Assembly: GCA_900316285.1 (NCBI GenBank)
Contig: ONCG01000009.1
Span: 51,854 to 115,853, forward strand
Direction: 5' to 3'
DNA from: an uncultured Prevotellaceae bacterium
GTDB lineage: Bacteria > Bacteroidota > Bacteroidia > Bacteroidales > Bacteroidaceae
Length of the DNA: 64,000 nt
Of the stretch, positions 7,586 to 16,981 are shown piece by piece. The notes below the pieces were generated by a model, which saw nothing but the letters and a program-made list of their open reading frames with translations, had not been told where the DNA came from and made no database searches. How positions within the stretch are numbered: the stretch's first letter is position 1; each line of letters begins with the position of its first letter. Both the position numbers and the translations under genes were made by a program.

Positions 7586-9532
7586 CTACTGGTTATCCAC
7601 CACCCAGAACGGAGCTTCGCGGAGGTTGGGATTCTTCTCATACTCATCGATATAGATGGGCATCCAGTAGTACTGGCGCTTCCACACACGCGTCTGGAAG
7701 ACGGTGCGCACGAAGAACTCGCTTTGGTTGCGGCCCTGGAAGTTCATTCCCCAGTCGTCGCCACACATCTCAGGCAGGTTCTCGGCATCCTTCCAGCGGC
7801 GGATGTCGTACCAGCGGTTGTTCTCGCAGCACAGTTCCACACGGCGCTCGGCGCGGATGACGCGACGCAGCTCCTCCTGTGTGTTCTGAATCTGGATGAA
7901 CTCCTCGTCGTCGGCAGGCACACTGCTGAACGTATACTGGCGCACACCGGCACGATAGCGGATGCGGTTCAGGTATTCAAGTGCTGTCTGGCGGCTGCCT
8001 CCGTCGTTGCGGGCCTCGTTGAGCGCCTCAGCATAGTCGAGATAGGTGAAGGCCAGACGATAGGTGAAGCCCTGACGGTCGGTGATGGCACCGGTGAGGT
8101 AGTTGTCGAGCACGTTCAGGCCCTTGCGCACGAGGTAGCCGTTCTGCGGAGCATCGTGGGGCGACGAGGTCTGCACGTTGTCGCGACCGTTCATGAAGAA
8201 GTTATACTTGCGCTTGCCCACAGCCAGCCACGAGCCGTGAAAGCTCACAGCGTTGTAGAAGCGGGGCTCGCGGTTGCAGTACATGTTGTACGTGCCGCGT
8301 GCGGTCACCTCGCCGGGATTGCCCGTGCCATACTCCCACGCGGTCTCTGCGGAGCGGTCGTCGACGGTGGTCGAGAAGCCGTCCTCCACGTAGCCCGAGT
8401 TCGGGTCGCTGATGGGCAGACCGTTGCGGGTGAAGAAGGCGTCGACGAGGCCCTGATAGACACCCAGTCCGTTGCCGCCGCCATACTCGCGCACCGATGC
8501 CGTGCGGAGGAACGTGTCGCGATAGCTGTTGCCCTTGGTCACGGGGAACGTAATCTCGTGGTTACCCTCGCTCCAGCGCTTGATGTGCACGTTGTAGGTA
8601 GAGAGGAAGGGGTCGGGCTTGCCGTTCGGTCCCATCTCCACATAGAGCCCATAGCCGGCTTTCTCGGCCTCGTCGATGCAGAGCTTGCAGGCCTCCACGG
8701 CCTTCTCCCATTTCTGCGGGTCGTAGGTGGGGTTGAAGATCTGCTCGCCCTTGTCGTTCACGTAGTCGGTGTACCACGGGTTGCCGTTCACCAGCGGGCT
8801 GGCGGCAAAGAGCAGCATGCGCGAACGCACGGTGAGGGCCATGATGCGGTTCACGCGGCCATACTTCGACGGGTCGTCGTAGACAGCGGGCAGCGCCATA
8901 GCGGCCTCGAGCATCTGCTTGTCGCAGTAGTCCACGACGTCGTCGAACTTCGACTGGCCTACCATCAGCTCAGCGAGCGTGAAGTCGGTGGGCGCGATGT
9001 AGTCGGGCTTGAAGGGAATGCCGCCGTAGTTCTCGGCCATCTGCCACCAGGCATAGGCGCAGAGGAACTTCACCTCGTTCTTCATATTGTCGATTTCCGA
9101 CTGCGGCAGGTCGTGATCGGGCATAGCCTTCACCATCTGGTTGAAGATGTAGCCGTGACGGATGTAGCGCGGCATCATGTGCCAGAGGTTACCGCCCCAC
9201 GTGGAGTTGATGGTCCACTGGCCGAGAATCTTCGGGATGACGCCGCCCCAGTCCCACTGCTGCCAGCGGGCGGAAGGCGTGATGTCGTCGGCGAACACCT
9301 CATAGCCGTCGGCGGTGAGAGCCCACTTGTCGGGGTTGTGTATGATGTTGTAGACGTAGCTCAGCCACGAATACACCTTGTCGCGGTTCTCGAACACCAT
9401 CTCCGTCGTGAGCTCGGTGTCGGGTTCCTTGTCCAGATAGTCGGAGCAGGAGGTAAAGAGCCCGGTGGCTGCTGTGATACAGCAGCAAACGGAACCTGCT
9501 GCGATGAAATGCTTGATATATTTTGTCTTCAT
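7586..9532 (-). CDS. susD: SusD/RagB-family outer-membrane glycan-binding lipoprotein
   Basis: A 648-residue SusD-like protein. The leader ends in GLFTSCSDYLDKEP: a lipobox Cys followed by the SusD hallmark SDYLDKEP. The mature protein contains SusD features such as KNEVKFLCAYAWWQMAENYGG (TPR helices) and a C-terminal ELRRVIRAERRVELCCENNRWYDIRRW, the RagB/SusD signature. It partners the SusC porin encoded 33 nt upstream and forms its lid, capturing oligosaccharides at the surface. The ATG at 9532 is used; the frame also opens at a TTG at 9541, a poorer candidate. Confidence 0.93.
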   Translation of the reverse strand: MKTKYIKHFIAAGSVCCCITAATGLFTSCSDYLDKEPDTELTTEMVFENRDKVYSWLSYVYNIIHNPDKWALTADGYEVFADDITPSARWQQWDWGGVIPKILGQWTINSTWGGNLWHMMPRYIRHGYIFNQMVKAMPDHDLPQSEIDNMKNEVKFLCAYAWWQMAENYGGIPFKPDYIAPTDFTLAELMVGQSKFDDVVDYCDKQMLEAAMALPAVYDDPSKYGRVNRIMALTVRSRMLLFAASPLVNGNPWYTDYVNDKGEQIFNPTYDPQKWEKAVEACKLCIDEAEKAGYGLYVEMGPNGKPDPFLSTYNVHIKRWSEGNHEITFPVTKGNSYRDTFLRTASVREYGGGNGLGVYQGLVDAFFTRNGLPISDPNSGYVEDGFSTTVDDRSAETAWEYGTGNPGEVTARGTYNMYCNREPRFYNAVSFHGSWLAVGKRKYNFFMNGRDNVQTSSPHDAPQNGYLVRKGLNVLDNYLTGAITDRQGFTYRLAFTYLDYAEALNEARNDGGSRQTALEYLNRIRYRAGVRQYTFSSVPADDEEFIQIQNTQEELRRVIRAERRVELCCENNRWYDIRRWKDAENLPEMCGDDWGMNFQGRNQSEFFVRTVFQTRVWKRQYYWMPIYIDEYEKNPNLREAPFWVVDNQ

Positions 9533-9565
9533 AATTATCAATTATCAATTGTCAATTATCAATTA

Positions 9566-12500
9566 TCAAAAGTTCACGTCGAGTCCAAACATCACTGAGC
9601 GGTTCATGGGGTACTTCAGTCCGTCGTTGGTGCCCAACTCGGGGTCCCAAAGCTTGAACGACGAGAAGCAGAAGAGGTTGTTGCCGCTGACGAACACGCG
9701 GCAGCTCTTCACGTAGAGATTCTCCAGCCACTTGTGAGGCAGCGTGTAGCCCACCTCGATGGTCTTACAGCGCAGGAAGCTCATGTCCTTCTTCCACCAC
9801 GTGGAGGCGCGGTAGTTGTTGACGTTCGGTCCGTAGCTCAGGCGCGGCCAGAAGGCATAGGGGTCTTGGTTCTGCTCGGTCCAGCGGTCGTCGATGTTGG
9901 CTGCATAGGCATTACCCTCGGTGGTCGTGCCGCCGCCCGGCAGGAAGTAAGGCTGACGGCCTATGACGCGATACATGTCGCCGGAGCCCTGGAAGAAGAA
10001 GTTCAGGTCTACGTTCTTGTAGCTCACCACGCCACCGAAGCCGTACACCATGCGCGGGTCTTCCGTGTCGCCGATGTAGCCTTCGTCCTCCTCGGTAATG
10101 ACGCCGTCGTTGTTCACGTCGACATACTTGATGTCGCCCGGACGCAGCGTCACAGCACCCACGCCACTCTGGTCGGGGATGTCGGCCTTCAGCGTGCCGT
10201 CGGCATTGAAGTCGTCGGCCATGAACAGGCGCTCGGCGGTGAGTCCCCAAAGTTCGTTCATCGAACGGCCTGTAGCCGAGCGATGCGTGCCCTTCAGCAC
10301 CTCGGGCTCGTCCTTCTCCTCCACGCGGTTCTTGGCGTAGGTGAAGTTGGCATAGGCCGACGTAAACCAGTTCTTGTTCCACTGCTTGTGCACGTTCAGC
10401 GTCATCTCGATACCGTGATTGGTCACGCGGCCGAAGTTAGCCCACGGAGCCTGCACGAAGCCGCTCTGCGTCGGCACGATAGAGCGCTGCATGAAGATGT
10501 TCTTACGATTCTCGCGGAACAGGTCGAAGTTGAAGTCAATCATATCCCACAGGCCGAGTTCGAAGCCGAGGTTCTTCTTCGTCACGGTCTCCCACGTCAG
10601 GTTGCTCACACCGATGTCGCCCTCGGTGATGCCTTTATAAGAGCGCTGGCCGGTGGTGCCCCAGGTGTAGCCTTCCTGGTCGGTGTAGAGGGTGCCGAGG
10701 TAGGCGAAGCGGCGACCACCGATGTTGTCGTCGCCAGCCTGGCCGATGGAGGCACGGAACTTGATCTTGTGGAAGGTCTTTTTCATGTCCTCCATCCACG
10801 GTTCCTCGCTCATGAGCCAACCGATGGCGAACGAGGGGAAGAAGCCGAAGCGCTTGCCCTTGGCGAAGTTCTCAGAGCCGTTGTAGCCGAAGTTGAACTC
10901 TGCCACGTAGCGGTTGTCGTAGGTCACCGACAGGCGGCCGGCGATGCCCTGCTTGCGGTAGTCCTGAATGCTGCCGTCGTCGTAGGCCTGCTGGTTGTAG
11001 AGGAGCAGCGCGTCGACGTCGGTCTTGCCGAAGCGGCGGTTGTACATTAGGTCGGCCTCGAAATAGACGCGTGTGTTACCATATTCGGTGCCCTGCTCCG
11101 AGCCCATCGACTCGTCGCCGGTCTCAAACTGCGAGTAGATGAGGTTGCCCTCCTCGTCGCGTCCCGTAGCCGGGAACACGGTGCCGGGATTGGCGGTGCG
11201 CGAGCGGCGTGAGCGGTTCCAGCGGTCGAAGCTGAACAGCGCCTTTGCCTTCAGGCCCTTCAGCAGCATCTTCAGGTCTTGCTCCACGCTGAAGAGGGTC
11301 TGAATCTTGCTGGACGTACTGAAGTCATAGCCCTGCTGGGTGACCGTCTGCCAGGGGTTGGCGCGGTTCGAAATCTTCGGAATAGCACCGTCGCTGTAGC
11401 GGGCGGGATGCACGAACGGCAGCGTGCGGAACGCCTGTCCGAAGGCGTCGTCGGTGTTGCAGCGCTGCTTCTTGAAGCGGTTCAGGTAGCCACCGATGTT
11501 CACGCGCAGCAGCGTGGTCTTCGTCACGTCCATATCGATGTTCGTGCGCAGGTTGAACTGCTGGTTGTTCGTGGCGTTGTCTACGATGAGGCTCTTGTCC
11601 TGTTCCAGGATGCCGCCCTCCTTGAAGTAGCTGGCCACGATCGAGTAGCGCAGGAAGTCGCTACCGCCGCTGATGTCTACGTTGCCGCGCGTGGTGTAGG
11701 CGTAGTCCTTCGTAATCTCGTCCACCCAGTTCACGTTCGGATAGAGGTCGGGGTCGTAGCCCGAGCGCGTGCGGTCTATCTGCTGCTGTGTGAAAGGCAG
11801 CGCCGTGCCGTCCTGCTGGGCCAGCTCGTTCAGGAGCGACATGTAGTCGGGAGCGTTCAGGAACTCCGGCAACTGCGTGGGCGCGTTGATGCTGTGCTCC
11901 ACGTGGAAGCGCACCTGCGGCGCACCAATCTTACCGCGCTTCGTCGTGATGACGATCACGCCGTTGGCACCGCGCACACCATACATGGCCGAGGCCGAAG
12001 CATCCTTCAGCACCGAGAACGACTCAATCTCGGCAACGTCGACGTTGTCGAGGTCGCGCTCCACGCCGTCGATCAGGATGAGCGGCTTGTTGCTGCCCGA
12101 GAACGTTGAGATACCGCGAATCCAGAAGTTCGAATCGTCGTAGCCCGGCTCACCCGAACGCTGGATGCCGATGACGCCCGAGAGCTTACCGGCGAGGTTG
12201 TTCGACAGCGTGCGCGTCGTACCGAACGCCAGCTCCGTGGGCTTGATGGTCTCGATGGAGCCGATGATGGAGGCCTTCTTCTGGCTGCTGTAGCCCGTGA
12301 CCACCACTTCTTCCATCTCGCCCGCATCCTCGTCGAGCACGACGTTCAGCAGCTTCGCACCGCTCACCTCCACCACTTTCTTCCTGAAGCCGATGTAGTT
12401 GAACTCCAGCGAACTCTTCTTGTCGCCCGGGACGTTGATGTGGAACATGCCGTCTACATCGGTCACCGTGCGGACGTCGGTGTCGACGAGCGTCACCGTG

Positions 12501-12685
12501 ACGCCGATGAGCGGCTGCTTGGCTCCGTCGGTCACCTGTCCGGTCACCTGCGCCGTCTTCACTTGCTGCTGCGCGGCAGTTGGCTGAAGGCCCACGCCGC
12601 CCAGCATCGCCAGCGTGCAGAGCAAGAACATGCCTGCCCTTAGCCGCGATTGGCAAATCTTTGTCAGTCTGTGTTTCATCTTCAT
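9566..12685 (-). CDS. susC: SusC/RagA-family TonB-linked outer-membrane oligosaccharide transporter
   Basis: A 1039-residue TonB-dependent porin. After a signal peptide (about 1-38, ending PTAAQ) comes a carboxypeptidase-regulatory-like domain (about 45-120, VTGQVTDGAKQPLIGVTVTL), the EEVVVTGY segment, the plug (about 135-250, with FWIRGISTFSGSNKPLILID and GVRGANGVIVITTKRG) and a 22-strand barrel ending in VMFGLDVNF with terminal Phe, as in outer-membrane barrels. It imports oligosaccharides using TonB energy. It heads the operon followed by SusD, SusE-like and GH43 genes, and has a promoter about 145 nt upstream. Confidence 0.95.
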   Translation of the reverse strand: MKMKHRLTKICQSRLRAGMFLLCTLAMLGGVGLQPTAAQQQVKTAQVTGQVTDGAKQPLIGVTVTLVDTDVRTVTDVDGMFHINVPGDKKSSLEFNYIGFRKKVVEVSGAKLLNVVLDEDAGEMEEVVVTGYSSQKKASIIGSIETIKPTELAFGTTRTLSNNLAGKLSGVIGIQRSGEPGYDDSNFWIRGISTFSGSNKPLILIDGVERDLDNVDVAEIESFSVLKDASASAMYGVRGANGVIVITTKRGKIGAPQVRFHVEHSINAPTQLPEFLNAPDYMSLLNELAQQDGTALPFTQQQIDRTRSGYDPDLYPNVNWVDEITKDYAYTTRGNVDISGGSDFLRYSIVASYFKEGGILEQDKSLIVDNATNNQQFNLRTNIDMDVTKTTLLRVNIGGYLNRFKKQRCNTDDAFGQAFRTLPFVHPARYSDGAIPKISNRANPWQTVTQQGYDFSTSSKIQTLFSVEQDLKMLLKGLKAKALFSFDRWNRSRRSRTANPGTVFPATGRDEEGNLIYSQFETGDESMGSEQGTEYGNTRVYFEADLMYNRRFGKTDVDALLLYNQQAYDDGSIQDYRKQGIAGRLSVTYDNRYVAEFNFGYNGSENFAKGKRFGFFPSFAIGWLMSEEPWMEDMKKTFHKIKFRASIGQAGDDNIGGRRFAYLGTLYTDQEGYTWGTTGQRSYKGITEGDIGVSNLTWETVTKKNLGFELGLWDMIDFNFDLFRENRKNIFMQRSIVPTQSGFVQAPWANFGRVTNHGIEMTLNVHKQWNKNWFTSAYANFTYAKNRVEEKDEPEVLKGTHRSATGRSMNELWGLTAERLFMADDFNADGTLKADIPDQSGVGAVTLRPGDIKYVDVNNDGVITEEDEGYIGDTEDPRMVYGFGGVVSYKNVDLNFFFQGSGDMYRVIGRQPYFLPGGGTTTEGNAYAANIDDRWTEQNQDPYAFWPRLSYGPNVNNYRASTWWKKDMSFLRCKTIEVGYTLPHKWLENLYVKSCRVFVSGNNLFCFSSFKLWDPELGTNDGLKYPMNRSVMFGLDVNF

Positions 12686-12830
12686 TTTGTTTGGTTTTAG
12701 CTATTATTTGTTTCGTTTGTTGTCGTTCGGGTTGTTGGGGTGGGCGTTTCCTTCACTCGTCGCCAGTCGGTTCGAGGGGTGAGCGCGTTTCGCCGTCCGT
12801 CGTCTTGGCGAGTTGGGCTTTTGCTCGGTG

Positions 12831-12838
12831 CAAAGGTA
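12831..12838 (-). promoter_or_regulatory. -7 promoter element for the first SusC operon
   Basis: TACCTTTG on the minus strand, followed by CA, about 145 nt before the SusC ATG at 12685. The long untranslated leader is common for susC operons and may carry regulatory structure. The stretch 12686-13060 otherwise shows no gene. Confidence 0.65.
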
Positions 12839-13060
12839 GAGCTTTCTTCGCCACGTGCGTAATAAAATAGGGTTTGTATAAGCCATATCACCGTAATACA
12901 ATCCACATCTCGCTGATTATCAACCACTTGCAAATCTCCCCACCCCCGCCGAGTATAATGGAAATAAAAGGGCAAAACACCCCTATTTTTCAGGAAATCA
13001 GCCGCGAGAAGTGGCGGTTTACTACCATACCGCCCTCGCTCTTCTCGCGGCCTCTCTCCA

Positions 13061-13100
13061 GATAAAAATGAGGAGGCGGCCCGAAGGCGCGTCTCCTCAT
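13061..13100 (-). terminator. Rho-independent terminator after the unknown secreted protein gene
   Basis: On the minus strand ATGAGGAG pairs with CTCCTCAT, with an inner GC-rich stem around a CTTCGG-like loop, followed by TTTTT. It lies about 105 nt past the stop of the gene at 13205-15265. Between them are short direct repeats (GACTGAATGGATGG twice; several ACATCAGC-like units). Confidence 0.75.
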
Positions 13101-13204
13101 GACTGAATGGATGGAATAATAATTCCTTACGACTGAATGGATGGCGGTCTTACATCAGCAATCTTACATCAGCGTGCCATCAGCGGTCTTCTATCAGCGT
13201 GGCA

Positions 13205-15265
13205 TCAGCGGCGCTGTTGCAGGAATTGGACGGTGCGGTTGGGCGAATACAACTCCCAGAGCGAGGCGATGGCCCAGCCGGGTGCGAAGAGGTCGTTATA
13301 GAATCCCTTGCCGTTGCGGCCGTAGTCCCAGTTGGTGTGCTGCACCACCTCGGGGTTGAAGCCGGGAATGGCGATGCCGCAGAGGCGCTCATCGGTGGGC
13401 AGCAGCTGGCAGAGCGACGAGGCGATGAGGTCGTGCATCAGGCTGAAGCGCTGCTCGCCGGTCTCTGTGGCGAGCCACTTCACGATATGTGCGAGCTCGA
13501 ACACGAACACGTCGACGTGGTTGTTCTCCACCGACACATTGCTCCAGCCACGACTCTTGAAGCCGAGGTCGCCGAGCATCTGTCCTTGGGCAAACGGCAC
13601 ATCCCAGAGGTAGTACCACGACAGGGCGAAATAGGCTGCCTGCTGGCAGAGGGCAATATAATGACTGCGCTCCTGCGCCTTCTTGCTCACCATCGCGAGA
13701 TAGTAGGTGGCGGTGACGGCGCTGATGGCGGCTTCCTTGTCCTCGCAGTTGGCATCGAGGGTCGACGAGAAATAGTCGCTCGGGGCGATGATGTTCTTCT
13801 CGAGATAGTCCACCGACAGCTTCGCGGCCTGCAAGTAGCGCTTGTCGCCGAAGTAGCGATAGCCCATGACGAGGGTGGAGGTAGCGCTGGGCGTGGACCC
13901 GCCTGAGGCATCGACGTCGCTGTGGTCGTCGCGATATTTGCGGGGGAAGTGGCCGTCGCTCTTCTGCAGGTCGAGCATGTTGTTGAGCAGCGTGCGCACC
14001 TTCTGTTCCCACTGCGGGTGCTTGCGGCCGTGCTGCTTCTCGTAGTTCAGGTAGTGGAACACGGCATAGACCGCCTCCGACTGTTGGCGGATGCTATGCA
14101 CAACGTCGGCATCGGCGGGGATGCCTTGTGCAATGCGCATCTCGTCCTTGAAATAGCCCTTCTGTGTAAAACCATATGCCAGCCAGCTATCGAAAATAGC
14201 GCGGCCCATCTCCACCAGCCGCTCCTCGCCCGTCTGCTCGCCATACTCCAGCGCGTTGAAGGCGTTCAGCAGCACGCGGCCGCAGAAGCCCAGCTGCACG
14301 TGGTCGGTGGGCAGGCAGTCGTCGCAGCGCAGGCTAATGCCCGAGTGGTATTTCAGGTCGTACTGGTCGACGTATGCCTGGTGGAAGTAGTTAGCGAGCT
14401 GTGCCTTCACCTGCGAGGGGGTGTAGAGCGGTGTGAGCGGCTGTGGGCGCAGCTGGTCGACGGCCATTTGCCAGGTCGTCTTCACAAACTTACCGTAGTC
14501 GCTCGCCTGACCTTCGCTCACGAGCCACGATAGCGTGATGCTCTCGCCGGCATCGAGGCGGGCAAAGGTGGTGGCACTCGGGGTGAGGGTGAGCTTGCGA
14601 GTGTAGCGCTTCGGCGTCTCTATCCAAGGATAGCCGAAGGTGAGCTCGGCGAAAGTCTGCGTCGCCACGTTGTTACTTTGTGACTTTGGTACCTTGTTAC
14701 TTTGTTCAAATCCCAGATAGCCCAGCGACGTGCGACCGCCGAGGATGACCTCGCCTTCCTGATGGGTGGTGAGCGCATCAGCAGAACCGTCGAGCTGTCG
14801 CATCACGACGACCGATCGGCCCGACTTTCCATCGTAGACACCCGTCAGCGGGGCCGACAGGCGGTCTTCGCGGACATTCCAGCTCTTTGACGTGTGGAAC
14901 GATGGTGCGGACTCGGGCGACCGCAGGTTCTTATGATACCAGAAGCCCGGCAGATAGAAGTCGCAGTCGTCGGTAGCGAAGTCGGTGGGAAGGACCATTC
15001 CCAGGTTGAAATAGACGCGCTGCTGCGCCGTGAGGGTGACGGTGAGCCGACGGAGGTCGCCCTCCCGCGTCTCCTTCTGGGTGATGACGATGGGCAGCGG
15101 CTGGTCGGCAGTCAGCTGATTGCCCTCCCGAGTGAGGTTATACACAACGGCTGCATTGCCCGGTTGTTTCAGATTGAGCTTGTAGCTCACGTTCGCTGCC
15201 TGCACCTCTGCAGTAAGAGCAGCGAGGCAGAACGCACACACAATGGTTTTCAGAATTGTTTTCAT
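13205..15265 (-). CDS. Secreted protein of unknown function with a helical (alpha/alpha) barrel-like body
   Basis: A 686-residue protein with a clear signal peptide (1-23, ending EVQA). The first 250 residues look beta-rich; about residues 280-670 are a series of paired helices with Trp/Tyr/Gly-rich loops (FCGRVLLNAFNALEY, SGGSTPSATSTLVMGYRYFGD, GWSNVSVENNHVDVFVFELA), as in alpha/alpha toroid glycan enzymes. I do not recognise the family. Its place between a SusC operon and GH43/GH76 genes suggests a role in glycan breakdown. Residues about 187-199 (EQSNKVPKSQSNN) are encoded by a tandem TTGTTACTTTG-type repeat and look like an insertion. Confidence 0.75.
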   Translation of the reverse strand: MKTILKTIVCAFCLAALTAEVQAANVSYKLNLKQPGNAAVVYNLTREGNQLTADQPLPIVITQKETREGDLRRLTVTLTAQQRVYFNLGMVLPTDFATDDCDFYLPGFWYHKNLRSPESAPSFHTSKSWNVREDRLSAPLTGVYDGKSGRSVVVMRQLDGSADALTTHQEGEVILGGRTSLGYLGFEQSNKVPKSQSNNVATQTFAELTFGYPWIETPKRYTRKLTLTPSATTFARLDAGESITLSWLVSEGQASDYGKFVKTTWQMAVDQLRPQPLTPLYTPSQVKAQLANYFHQAYVDQYDLKYHSGISLRCDDCLPTDHVQLGFCGRVLLNAFNALEYGEQTGEERLVEMGRAIFDSWLAYGFTQKGYFKDEMRIAQGIPADADVVHSIRQQSEAVYAVFHYLNYEKQHGRKHPQWEQKVRTLLNNMLDLQKSDGHFPRKYRDDHSDVDASGGSTPSATSTLVMGYRYFGDKRYLQAAKLSVDYLEKNIIAPSDYFSSTLDANCEDKEAAISAVTATYYLAMVSKKAQERSHYIALCQQAAYFALSWYYLWDVPFAQGQMLGDLGFKSRGWSNVSVENNHVDVFVFELAHIVKWLATETGEQRFSLMHDLIASSLCQLLPTDERLCGIAIPGFNPEVVQHTNWDYGRNGKGFYNDLFAPGWAIASLWELYSPNRTVQFLQQRR

Positions 15266-15286
15266 ATTTCGTTATTGGGTTTTTAT

Positions 15287-15337
15287 CGCTTCGCGAGAAA
15301 TTTATCAAAAATTTAATTCAAAATTTATCAAAAATAA
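15287..15337. repeat. Dispersed TCGCTTCGCGA + ATTTATCAAAAATTT repeat
   Basis: A TATCGCTTCGCGAGAAATTT start is followed by AT-rich ATCAAAA-type units. The same roughly 50-bp sequence occurs almost unchanged at 16683-16734; diverged copies lie at 61911-61958 and 63281-63312. Confidence 0.85.
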
Positions 15338-15390
15338 TTAATGAAAAATTCATGTTCAATTCATGATAATTCATGAGATTCTTTTTCTTA

Positions 15391-15562
15391 TCAAGAATTA
15401 GAGAATTTGAGAATTTATTTTCGCTGCATGAGTGGAAATTATTGAGAATTGGAGAAGAAATTGCAAGCAATTCCCAGTTTCTCTGTTCCCATTCTCGTCG
15501 CTGCGACGAATTCTTGCCAATTCATTTGCATGAAAATAATTCTCAAATTCTCTAATTCTTGA
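15391..15562. repeat. Long imperfect palindrome (31-nt arms, one bulge)
   Basis: The arm at 15391-15422 (starting TCAAGAATTAGAGAATTTGA) is the reverse complement of 15532-15562 with a single inserted base. The 109 nt between hold smaller palindromes (AATTGCAAGCAATT; CGTCGCTGCGACG), so the whole stretch could fold as one branched hairpin. It lies between the GH43 gene and the unknown secreted protein gene, both on the minus strand. Confidence 0.8.
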
Positions 15563-15590
15563 TGAAAAAATGTTTGTTTCACGTTGTTGT

Positions 15591-15621
15591 TCGGGCAGAC
15601 ACGGGGGTCTGCCCCTACCGC
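15591..15621. repeat. Dispersed GGGCAGACACGGGGGTCTGCCC palindrome
   Basis: An inverted repeat (CGGGCAGACACGG and GGTCTGCCCCTAC arms) of a family found at least six more times in the window: 16950, 22081, 28875, 53177, 53309 and 54858. Confidence 0.85.
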
Positions 15622-15633
15622 TGGGTATGCTCC

Positions 15634-16599
15634 TTATTTCAACCTCGCCTTCTCAACTCCCTCATTCGTGATCTTCACGGGCTTGATGTATCCGGCCTCG
15701 TCGAACTCTAGCTTGTCGATACATACCACGCGCGAGTTGGCGGCGGTCTCGGTGAGCGGACGACGGTGATAGACGATGTACCAGTTGTCGCCACGACCCT
15801 TGATGATGGAGTGATGACCGGCACCCGTCGCCACCTGCGGATCCTGCTCCAGAATCTTACCGATGCGGCGGAACGGACCCAGCGGCGAGTCGCTGATGGC
15901 ATAGCTCACGCAGTAGTTGGCGCCGCCCCAGCCACCTTCGCTCCACATGAAGTAGTACTTCCCGTCGCGCTTCAGCATGAACGGCCCTTCGACATAGCGC
16001 TCGGGCGTCACCTCCTTATAGGTTTCGCCATCGGGGAAGGGAACGATGCTCAGCAGGTCGTCGGCCAGGCGCAACACATTGCAGTGGCCCCAGCCGCCGT
16101 AGTACATGTAGTACTGGCCGTCGTCGTCGCGGAACACATACTGGTCGATGGGCTGTGCACCGTTCACGATATGCTGGATGAGCGGACGACCCAGCGCATC
16201 CTTATACGGTCCCTGCGGCTTGCGGCTCACGGCGACGCCGATACCCCCGACCTCACCCTCGTGAACGTCGTTGGCGGAGAAGAAGAAATAGTAGCGCCCA
16301 TCCTTCTTCACCACTGCCGGTGCCCACATCGCACGCCGCGCCCAGCTGACGTTCTCGCTGGTGAGCACACGCGGATGCTTCTTCCACTTCACGAGGTCCT
16401 TCGACGAGAACGCGTCGAAATGCAACTGCTTGTCGTACTCTGCCGAATAGGTTGGGAACACCCAGTAGCGGCCATCCATCACCACTGCCTCCGGGTCGGC
16501 ATACCAGCCCTCTGCAATGGGGTTTCCACTACGCTGCTGAGCTGAGACGATCATAGTCATTCCTAGCAGCACAATTATCAAACGAATGCGTATATTCAT
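15634..16599 (-). CDS. Glycoside hydrolase family 43, secreted (arabinofuranosidase/xylosidase type)
   Basis: A 321-residue single-domain GH43 with a signal peptide (1-20, ending IVSAQ). The catalytic triad is visible: base Asp in WYADPEAVV (about D35), Asp in PIDQYVF (about D152) and acid Glu in YVEGPFML (about E207). The five-bladed propeller length is normal for a stand-alone GH43, and no secretion tail is seen. It probably removes arabinofuranose or xylose units from oligosaccharides in the periplasm. It is separated by long repeat-filled gaps from the genes on both sides, so operon membership is unclear. Confidence 0.87.
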   Translation of the reverse strand: MNIRIRLIIVLLGMTMIVSAQQRSGNPIAEGWYADPEAVVMDGRYWVFPTYSAEYDKQLHFDAFSSKDLVKWKKHPRVLTSENVSWARRAMWAPAVVKKDGRYYFFFSANDVHEGEVGGIGVAVSRKPQGPYKDALGRPLIQHIVNGAQPIDQYVFRDDDGQYYMYYGGWGHCNVLRLADDLLSIVPFPDGETYKEVTPERYVEGPFMLKRDGKYYFMWSEGGWGGANYCVSYAISDSPLGPFRRIGKILEQDPQVATGAGHHSIIKGRGDNWYIVYHRRPLTETAANSRVVCIDKLEFDEAGYIKPVKITNEGVEKARLK

Positions 16600-16625
16600 A
16601 TTGTTGTTTTTGGGGTTTTAAAGGG

Positions 16626-16981
16626 TTGAGAAGAGTTGAGATTTAGAGCCCCTTGATAGGGGCGGCTTTAATGCAGGGTTTCTATCGCTTCGCGAGAAAT
16701 TTATCAAAAATTTAATTCAAAATTTATCAAAATGAGCGCCCTGAAAGGGCTTAAGCCCATAGCCCAGGGCATCGCCCTAGGTTTTTATGTGGGCGTGGAA
16801 ATTTTCGCGCTGAAAGTGAAAAAGCACCAAGCAGCCATCGTTCGCTTTTGCCCCTACAGAGCGGAGGTCTGCTTGCGACACATCACCCAGGGCGCTGCCC
16901 TGGGCTGTTAGCTATTGCCCCTTTGGGGCGTCTGCCGGTTGTTCGTCATTGTTCGGTCAGACACAGGGGGCTGCCCCTACG
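16626..16981. repeat. Intergenic mosaic of at least five dispersed repeat types
   Basis: The roughly 375-nt gap between the GH43 and GH76 genes holds no gene. In order it contains a GAGTTGAGA unit, GAGCCCCTTGATAGGGGCGG, the TCGCTTCGCGA repeat (16683-16734), a GCCCTGAAAGGGC...GCCCAGGGC palindrome (about 16737-16780), a GGCGCTGCCCTGGGC palindrome (about 16885-16930) and a GTCAGACACAGGGGGCTGCC element (16950-16981). Confidence 0.8.
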
